From: Blastococcus mobilis | GTDB taxonomy: Bacteria; Actinomycetota; Actinomycetes; Mycobacteriales; Geodermatophilaceae | Length of the DNA: 64,000 nucleotides | NCBI RefSeq assembly: GCF_900188025.1 | Contig: NZ_FZNO01000021.1 | Coordinates: 1 to 64,000 of the forward strand | Direction: 5' to 3' | Shown here: in pieces, positions 58,620 to 64,000 of the stretch | Position numbering within the stretch: the first letter of the stretch is position 1 | How the letters are laid out: every line of letters begins with the position of its first letter | Notes under the pieces: model-generated | Database searches by the model: none | The model's input: the letters and a program-made list of their open reading frames with translations, nothing else | What the model was told of the DNA's origin: nothing | Made by a program: the position numbers and the translations under genes

Positions 58620-59186
58620 ATGGCCGCTCACGATTCGCCCCCGACCACCTCGATCGTCGTCATGGGGGTGTCGGGCTCCGGCAAGTCGACGGTCGCCGCG
58701 GGCCTGGTCGAGCGGCTGGGGTGGGAGTTCGCCGAGGGCGACGACTTCCACCCGCCCGCCAACGTCGAGAAGATGCGCAGCGGCCGGCCCCTGGACGACG
58801 ACGACCGCTGGCCGTGGCTGCGGATCCTCGCCGCCTGGATCGGTGAGCACGAGCGGGCGGGGACGCCGGTCGTCGTGACCTGCTCGGCGCTCAAGCGCAG
58901 CTACCGCGATCTGCTCCGCGACGGGCACCCGTCGGTGTGGTTCGCCCACGTGACCGCCGATGCCGAGCTGCTCCGGAAGCGGGTCGAGCAGCGGACCGGC
59001 CACTACATGCCCTCGTCCCTCCTGGAGAGCCAGCTCGCGACGCTGGAACCCCTGCAGCCCGACGAGCCGGGGGCGAGCATCTCCGGCGCGGGCGCGCCTG
59101 CAGACGTCGTCGCAGAGCTGCTCCGCGCCCTCGAGACGGATCGCGGCCCCGGGGGCCGCAGCCCGGCTGCCACCGTCCTGACCTGA
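58620..59186 (+). CDS. gntK: Gluconokinase (GntK type)
   Basis: 188 aa P-loop kinase that phosphorylates D-gluconate to 6-phosphogluconate for the pentose-phosphate or Entner-Doudoroff pathway. Walker A GVSGSGKST (residues 16-24), the GDDFHPPANVEKMRSGRPLDDDDRWPWL substrate/LID region (family: GD..HP..N..KM..G.PL.D.DR.PWL), VVTCSALKRSYRDLLR, and GHYMPSSLLESQLATLEPL are all family-specific. No gluconate permease or repressor is adjacent. The Ala/Gly-rich tail of ~20 residues is extra. Confidence 0.95.
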   Translation: MAAHDSPPTTSIVVMGVSGSGKSTVAAGLVERLGWEFAEGDDFHPPANVEKMRSGRPLDDDDRWPWLRILAAWIGEHERAGTPVVVTCSALKRSYRDLLRDGHPSVWFAHVTADAELLRKRVEQRTGHYMPSSLLESQLATLEPLQPDEPGASISGAGAPADVVAELLRALETDRGPGGRSPAATVLT

Positions 59187-59301
59187 GTCGGCTCGTCACC
59201 CGAACGGGGCCGGTGGGCGTCACGGGCGGTTGCTCCGGGCCCGCCTGGCAACCTGGTGAGGTCGGGCCCTCGTCGGGGCGTCGGGACAGTGGGGAGCCTG
59301 A

Positions 59302-60690
59302 GTGCACACGCGAGGTCGTCTGCTCGGCAACCGGTACGAGCTGCTCATGCCGATCGCGAGCGGCGGGATGGGCCGGGTGTGGCGGGCCCGCGACACGCTG
59401 CTGGAACGGCCCGTCGCGGTGAAGGTGCTGCGCAGCGAGCTCACCGGGGACAGCACCTTCCGCGCCCGGTTCCGGGCCGAGGCCCAGCACACCGCGGCGC
59501 TGCACCACCCCAACATCGCCTCGGTCTTCGACTACGGCGAGCTCGAGGAGGACGGCGAGCAGCGCGCCTACCTCGTGATGGAACTGGTGGAGGGCGAGAC
59601 GCTGTCGACGCTGCTGGAACGGGAGGGGCGGCTCGACGCCGCGCGCACTCTCGGCATCCTGCGGCAGATGTCCGGCGCGCTGGCCGCCGCGCACGCCGCC
59701 GGGGTGGTCCACCGGGACGTCAAGCCGGGCAACGTGCTGGTGGGAACCGACGGCGTCGTCAAGATCACCGATTTCGGCATCGCCTGGTCGGCGTCCAGCG
59801 TGCCGCTGACGGGGACCGGGCAGGTCGTCGGCACGGCGCACTACCTCGCACCCGAGCAGGCCGCCGGCAGCAAGGCCACGCCGGCCAGTGACGTCTACGC
59901 ACTCGGGGTCGTGGCCTACGAGTGCCTGACCGGCCGGCGGGCCTTCGACGGCGAGAACTCCGTGCAGATCGCGCTCAAGCAGATCCGTGAGGAGCCCGCG
60001 CCCCTGCCGCCCGACGTGCCGGCCGGGCTCCGCGCCGTGGTGGAACGGGCGATGCTCAAGGATCCGGCCGCCCGGTTCCCCGACGGTGCCGCGCTGCACG
60101 CGGCGCTGGACGGCGTCACCGACGTGAGCCCCGCCCCTCGGCCGGCCGGGCGGAACGGGACGGCCGTTCTTCCGCTACCGCTCGCGCCGGCCGCCACCCC
60201 GGGAGCGCCTGCCGCGGAGGGCGTCACCCGGCGACGGCGGCGCGTCCCCGTCCCGATGCTCCTCGGGGCGCTGGCCGCCCTCGTGGTGATCGCCGTCGTC
60301 GTCGCTCGGGCGCAGACCGGTGCGGGGACGACTCCCGCTGAGCCGGCGGTTTCCGAGGCGACGACGGCTCCGCCGGCTCCGACGACGCCGGCGACCGTGG
60401 CCCTCGTCGCGGCGGAGCTCCTCGGACGGCCCGTCGAGGAGGTCCACGCCGAGCTCCTGGCGCACGGCCTGCAGGTGCAGCTGGCGCCGGTGGAGACGGC
60501 GGACGTCGCGGCGGGTCAGGTGACGGCCGTGGCCCCCGAGGGGGAGCTGGCGCCCGGCGCGCTCGTCACGGTCGCCCACGCCGTCGCGCCGCCACCCCCG
60601 CCCGCGGAGAATCCGAAGGGCGAGGGGGACGAGGAGAAGGACGAGAAGAAGGGGAACGGCCGCGGGAACGACAAGAAGGACGACGACTGA
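59302..60690 (+). CDS. Membrane serine/threonine protein kinase with one PASTA domain
   Basis: 462 aa. Kinase domain ~1-270: ASGGMGRVWRARDT (P-loop), VAVKVL (Lys), HRDVKPGNVLV (~136-146), DFGIAW and GTAHYLAPEQA. A Pro/Ala juxtamembrane segment precedes one helix (VPMLLGALAALVVIAVVV, ~313-330). Outside is a single PASTA domain (AAELLGRPVEEVHAELLAHGLQVQLAPVETADVAAGQVTAVAPEGEL), fewer than the three or four of PknB; it may sense peptidoglycan fragments. The protein ends in an unusual Lys/Glu/Asp tail (KGEGDEEKDEKKGNGRGNDK). GTG 59302 start. It is convergent with the FlbD gene. Confidence 0.93.
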   Translation: MHTRGRLLGNRYELLMPIASGGMGRVWRARDTLLERPVAVKVLRSELTGDSTFRARFRAEAQHTAALHHPNIASVFDYGELEEDGEQRAYLVMELVEGETLSTLLEREGRLDAARTLGILRQMSGALAAAHAAGVVHRDVKPGNVLVGTDGVVKITDFGIAWSASSVPLTGTGQVVGTAHYLAPEQAAGSKATPASDVYALGVVAYECLTGRRAFDGENSVQIALKQIREEPAPLPPDVPAGLRAVVERAMLKDPAARFPDGAALHAALDGVTDVSPAPRPAGRNGTAVLPLPLAPAATPGAPAAEGVTRRRRRVPVPMLLGALAALVVIAVVVARAQTGAGTTPAEPAVSEATTAPPAPTTPATVALVAAELLGRPVEEVHAELLAHGLQVQLAPVETADVAAGQVTAVAPEGELAPGALVTVAHAVAPPPPPAENPKGEGDEEKDEKKGNGRGNDKKDDD

Positions 60691-60733
60691 GCTCCGTCCG
60701 GGCGACGTCCCCCGGGCGGACGAGCGAGGACGA

Positions 60734-61069
60734 TCAGTCGCCGTCGGCTCCCGCCGGGGGGACGACGGGGGAGTAGTCCGGGCCGTCGTCCCGGCTGTAC
60801 TGCCGGCGTTCGAGACGGAGGGACGAGTTCCGGACGGTGGAGGCGTGGTCGGCGATCTCGGCGGTGCCACCCGCCAGCCGCTTCTGCAGGACCAGCACGC
60901 TCGCCCGGTGGTCCTGGATCGTGCGCAGCAGCTCGTCGAAGCCCTGGTCGACGACGTACTTGGTGCGATCGACCAGATGGATGACGGTGTCGGGATCGGT
61001 CTCCACCCGCTCGATGTGCACCGGATCGATGGAGAAGTGCTCGCCGTTGCGGCAGGTGACAGCGATCAT
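60734..61069 (-). CDS. FlbD-family protein outside a flagellar cluster
   Basis: 111 aa. Residues 1-50 (MIAVTCRNGEHFSIDPVHIE, then RVETDPDTVIHLVDRTKYVV and a helix) match the FlbD family (MI..T..NG..F..N...I..IE..PDT.I.L..G.K..V). The rest is a helix and an acidic-basic tail with no match. FlbD usually sits among flagellar motor genes; none are in this window. An ATG at 61069 begins the family sequence. Role unknown here, perhaps a small adaptor. Confidence 0.78.
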   Translation of the reverse strand: MIAVTCRNGEHFSIDPVHIERVETDPDTVIHLVDRTKYVVDQGFDELLRTIQDHRASVLVLQKRLAGGTAEIADHASTVRNSSLRLERRQYSRDDGPDYSPVVPPAGADGD

Positions 61070-61221
61070 GGGAGCGGTCCTTCCGCTCAGGCGGGGCAGC
61101 GGACCCCGTTGTCGCCGGTCACGGCTCTCTCCCCATCGGCTGGACGGACCGGCGGCTGAAGCCGAATGTCGGCCGTCTCACCCTCGGGGTGAAGGAGTAT
61201 CCGCAGGCCGGGCGCTGCTGG

Positions 61222-62526
61222 TCAGAAGCCGAAGAGGAGGCCGAGCCCGCCGACGGTGAACAGGACCATCACGATCACCAGGGGCAGCTGGTCGGACGCC
61301 CGCGCCCGCCGCGCGCAGAGCAGTGCCCGTTCGTGGGCCAGCGTCACGCCCACGACGTGGCCGGCCACCACCGCGCCGACCTGGACGAGCGCGATGACGT
61401 CGGAGCTGACGGCCGCCAGGTCGACCCTGTTGTCGTAGGTGCCGAACAGGTCGACCCCGGCCACGCCGAACGGGTTGCTGGCGAGGATCCAGGTCGTCTG
61501 CCCGTCGAGCATCAGCAGGCTGAAGTAGTGGGCCACCGTGTAGCCGAGTGCGATCGGGATGACCGTCGCCGCGTACCGCCGCGGCTGCACCCCCGCCTCC
61601 TGGCTCGCCAGCCGCCCCGACAGCCGGGTGCCGAGCACGTACAGGGCCGCCACCAGCGCGATCATCACCGTCAGCCCGAGGGTCCCGGACAGGATGTCGT
61701 TCGCCGAGCCCGGCCCGGTCTGCCAGAAGACGGTGCGCGACAGCCCGTCGAAGGCCGTCGACCCCAGCAGGACGACGACGACCGCTGCGAGCCCGGGCAC
61801 CGCAGGAGCCGCCGTCGCGGTGGCCAGCGGGTTGCGCAGTACGAGACGCCCGTCGGCGCGCCGTCCCCAGGGGGACAGGCGGGCGATGAGCGTGGAGTAG
61901 ACCTCGAAGCCGTCGCCGTGGGCGAACCACTGCTCCCCGAACCGGAGCGCCAGCGCCAGCTGCACGGCCGCGTAACCGATCAGGAAGACGGCGACCGTCG
62001 CCGGCTCCGCGCGGCCGGGGTGGACGAGTTCCAGCCAGAGGAAGACGACGAGGAACGCCGCGGCCGGCCACAGCCCGACCGCCGGCAGCCGCCCGGCCCC
62101 TGGCGCGGACGGCACCAGCCGGCGCAGTCCGCGGTGCAGCAGCCGCAGCGGGTTCGCCGCCCGCCAGACCGGGCCCAGCAGCAGGCTGGCCGGTACGAGG
62201 CCGACCCAGAAGGTCACGTACAGCACCCACGGTGCGAGGTTCCGCGACGGCTCCGCCGGACCGGCGACGGCCACCCCGGTCACCAGGACGGCGCCGGCCA
62301 GGGCCACCGCCTGGAGGGTGGTCGGGACGGCGCCGCTGTCGACGGCCCGCTGCAGGGCCTGGGGGAGCGGGCGCCCGGAGTCGGCGCCCCCGAGCCTCGG
62401 CGTCCGCCAGAACAGCAGGAGCACGGCGAAGCTGAGCAGGATCGCCGCGCCCGCGCCGTAGAGCGCCAGGCCGAGGGGGATCGGCAGGTCGGTCCGGGAT
62501 CCGACCCCGTGCGCGAGGGCTTCCAC
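61222..62526 (-). CDS. Polytopic membrane protein of the fenitrothion-hydrolase-like group
   Basis: 434 aa with about 11 predicted helices and few soluble domains. The sequence (WVLYVTFWVGLVPASLLLGPVWRAANPLRLLHRGLRR, YFSLLMLDGQTTWILASNPFG, VGVTLAHERAL) resembles actinobacterial membrane proteins often labelled fenitrothion hydrolase FedB; I know of no firm function for this group. Three His/Tyr/Gln residues in AHYFSLLMLDGQ face the membrane centre. It is 10 bp downstream of a cupredoxin-like lipoprotein gene and probably co-transcribed with it, so a metal or redox link is possible. Confidence 0.75.
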   Translation of the reverse strand: MEALAHGVGSRTDLPIPLGLALYGAGAAILLSFAVLLLFWRTPRLGGADSGRPLPQALQRAVDSGAVPTTLQAVALAGAVLVTGVAVAGPAEPSRNLAPWVLYVTFWVGLVPASLLLGPVWRAANPLRLLHRGLRRLVPSAPGAGRLPAVGLWPAAAFLVVFLWLELVHPGRAEPATVAVFLIGYAAVQLALALRFGEQWFAHGDGFEVYSTLIARLSPWGRRADGRLVLRNPLATATAAPAVPGLAAVVVVLLGSTAFDGLSRTVFWQTGPGSANDILSGTLGLTVMIALVAALYVLGTRLSGRLASQEAGVQPRRYAATVIPIALGYTVAHYFSLLMLDGQTTWILASNPFGVAGVDLFGTYDNRVDLAAVSSDVIALVQVGAVVAGHVVGVTLAHERALLCARRARASDQLPLVIVMVLFTVGGLGLLFGF

Positions 62527-62536
62527 CCGGGAACGC

Positions 62537-62962
62537 TCAGCCGACCTGGAGCGAGAGCAGCACGGTGCCGGCGTCGTGCAGTTCCACCTCGAAGACCCCG
62601 GGGATGGTCGCCGTGAAGGCCAGCTCCGCCGGTTCGCCGGGGACCAGCTCGGCGGTGAGGTCGTAGCCGTGCACGTGCACCTCGTCGGCGACGTCGGAGG
62701 TGACGGCCAGCGTCACCTGCTGCCCGACAGGGACCGGGACCCGGCCGGTGTCCCCGCTGACCTGCCCACCGGCCACGGTCACCTCGATCCGCTGTCCCGA
62801 GGTCGCCGGGGCGGCGGACGCCGGGGCCGTGCCGGCCGCCGAACTCGGCGTCGATGCCGTGCTCGGGGAGGCGGCGGAGTCGGTTCCCGCGCAGCCGGTC
62901 AGGGCGGCGGTGAGCGTCAGGCCGACGAGGGCAGCGGGGAGTCCGGCGGGACGAAGGGGCAC
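62537..62962 (-). CDS. Cupredoxin-like lipoprotein
   Basis: 141 aa. The lipobox LTGC is at residues ~21-24 (ALVGLTLTAALTGC). A Ser/Ala/Thr linker leads to a beta-sandwich (~60-141: IEVTVAGGQVSGDTGRVPVP, VHVHGYDLTAELVPGEPAEL, FTATIPGVFEVELHDAGTVLL). The HVHGYD and VELHD pieces mirror the His ligands of EfeO/plastocyanin-type cupredoxins, but the Cys and Met ligands of a type-1 copper site are absent. It may bind copper weakly or simply be a fold relative. It precedes the membrane gene above and follows the partial gene at the window end. Confidence 0.82.
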   Translation of the reverse strand: MPLRPAGLPAALVGLTLTAALTGCAGTDSAASPSTASTPSSAAGTAPASAAPATSGQRIEVTVAGGQVSGDTGRVPVPVGQQVTLAVTSDVADEVHVHGYDLTAELVPGEPAELAFTATIPGVFEVELHDAGTVLLSLQVG

Positions 62963-62992
62963 GGGCGGATCTCCGGGGCGGGGGCGGGCGGG

Positions 62993-64000
62993 TCAGCGGT
63001 GGCCGAGCGCGCTCGTCACGCGCGCGGTGTCGTCGGCCGGCGGATCGGCAAGGGCGTCCGGGCAGGGCTCGCGGACGCCGGCCCGCCGGGAGTAGCGGCC
63101 CACGCCCCACGAGATGGTGGCGATGAGCGCGAGCGTGCAGAACAGGACGACGAGGTTGGACACCGCCCAGAGACCGCCACCGGCGTTCTTCAGCTCGCGC
63201 TGGAGGATCTCGATCTCCGGGATGGCCGCCCGGGTCATGCCGTCCTCGGCCGGGACCTCGTCCTCGCCCAGGGCCTCGTCGGCGGGCAGGTAGATCGGCA
63301 TCGCGGTGAGGGTCCGGCCGTCGTGGATCCGCAGCAGCGTCTTCCAGGTGCCGTGCAGCGGCACCGGCTCCGTCGTCCGGTACGCGCCCTCGCCGGTCTG
63401 CTCGAGCGGGGTGACGACCAGGCCACCGCCCTGCCACGAGGTGATCTGCAGCCAGGCGGGGTCGTCGACGAAGTCGGCCGGGTCGAGCTGCACCGTGATG
63501 TCGGCCGTCCGGGGGTCCTGCTGCACGTCCTCGATGCCGAAGGTGGCCTCGAGGTCGTCGGGAACGGTGGCCAGCAGGCCGTTGGTGACGGCGGCGGCCA
63601 GCACCACCAGCGAGCCGACCAGGACGGTCCGGGCGACGGCGGGGCGGGGGAGCCGGCGCCGCAGACCGGAGGCGAGCAGGGCGCCCAGCAGGCCGCCGAC
63701 CACGCCGCCCACGATCGCCATGAGCGTGCCCTCGACGAGGATGTCGCTGCCCCACGAGAGGGTCTGGGTGAGCTGGGTCCAGCCGGCCTCCGTCGCGTGG
63801 CCGACCGTGCCGATCGCGACGCCGGCGACGGCGCCGAAGACCAGCGGACGGCGGGCGAGCGGCACCGACAGGGCCAGGAGTTCGACGACGATCGCCGAGC
63901 CGAGGTACAGCGGGAAGGCCGGCAGGATCTCCCCGAGCGCGGGCCCGACGATCAGCGCGATCCCGCCCCGGATGACGAGGAAGAACGCCGCGGCGGCCAG
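62993..64000 (-). CDS. Membrane protein, N-terminus outside the window
   Basis: The frame is open to the window edge (336 codons present including the stop), so the protein is longer. Visible from the edge are five to six helices, an external segment of ~130 residues (~145-275, with DLEATFGIEDVQQDPRTADI, LQITSWQGGGLVV, LHGTWKTLLRIHDGRTLTAM) and a final helix. The exterior domain resembles the beta-sandwich FixH/YtkA-type domain also seen in CopCD. The cluster 61222-64000 therefore combines a membrane protein, a cupredoxin and this protein on one strand. No name is assigned. Confidence 0.75.
   Translation of the reverse strand: MAAAAFFLVIRGGIALIVGPALGEILPAFPLYLGSAIVVELLALSVPLARRPLVFGAVAGVAIGTVGHATEAGWTQLTQTLSWGSDILVEGTLMAIVGGVVGGLLGALLASGLRRRLPRPAVARTVLVGSLVVLAAAVTNGLLATVPDDLEATFGIEDVQQDPRTADITVQLDPADFVDDPAWLQITSWQGGGLVVTPLEQTGEGAYRTTEPVPLHGTWKTLLRIHDGRTLTAMPIYLPADEALGEDEVPAEDGMTRAAIPEIEILQRELKNAGGGLWAVSNLVVLFCTLALIATISWGVGRYSRRAGVREPCPDALADPPADDTARVTSALGHR

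Overview
The window is very GC-rich, uses many GTG starts and encodes typical actinobacterial families: SmpB/FtsEX, a mycothiol-synthase-like double GNAT, the SCO6745 family, DUF5994, DUF6343, and a sigma factor with a zinc anti-sigma factor. Gene content and the style of the intergenic repeats suggest the Geodermatophilaceae (Blastococcus, Geodermatophilus, Modestobacter). That assignment is inference, not a database match. Most genes are ordinary chromosomal genes. A second layer consists of broken genes (tadB fusion, two VOC genes, helD, an aromatic ammonia-lyase, a recombinase and a transposase).

Layout. 1-3.4 kb: end of a Tad pilus operon with a broken tadB, cutA, and a PAS-GGDEF-EAL c-di-GMP protein. 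3.4-7 kb: translation and division block prfB, ftsE, ftsX, smpB. 7-11.5 kb: oxidoreductase, amidohydrolase, double GNAT, SCO6745-family and carboxymuconolactone-decarboxylase genes. 11.5-15 kb: SLC13 transporter, corA, small phosphatase. 15-20 kb: tmRNA followed by decayed mobile DNA, a reductase, frameshifted helD and a decayed ammonia-lyase. 20.1-24 kb: four-gene glycan-type cluster (two glycosyltransferases, hexapeptide acyltransferase, methyltransferase). 24.3-35.7 kb: acetate transporter, lipoprotein serpin, adenylate cyclase, K+ channel, acyl-CoA synthetase, patatin, secreted glycerophosphodiesterase, MarR/YceI pair. 35.8-40 kb: typA, DUF5994, SDR. 40.1-44.4 kb: TauE/SafE exporter behind a cysteine-type leader peptide, then a DUF47-Pit-MFS operon.

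44.5-50.1 kb is a copper-type envelope cluster: ECF sigma factor, divergent zinc anti-sigma factor, CopC-CopD fusion, YcnI, Sco1, and an undescribed His-rich membrane protein. Three of its exported proteins are predicted to begin with histidine after signal cleavage. 50.1-54.5 kb is a tight four-gene operon (mannitol-type dehydrogenase, HAD phosphatase, CDP-glycerol-phosphotransferase-like enzyme, LicC-like cytidylyltransferase). It reads as a pathway for making, activating and polymerising a polyol phosphate, and is the best candidate here for an undescribed system. 54.5-64 kb: M23 peptidase behind an MtrA-like box, AraC plus broken VOC gene, tRNA-Ala, a secreted pyroglutamyl-peptidase-like protein with Ser at the expected Cys, gluconokinase, PASTA kinase, orphan FlbD and a cupredoxin/membrane cluster running off the end.

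Two genome-scale patterns recur. A family of long hairpin repeats with the core CTCGCANGCTC sits directly after stop codons (six copies, both orientations). Many genes have a TANNNT -10 box 6-8 bases before the start codon, implying leaderless mRNAs.
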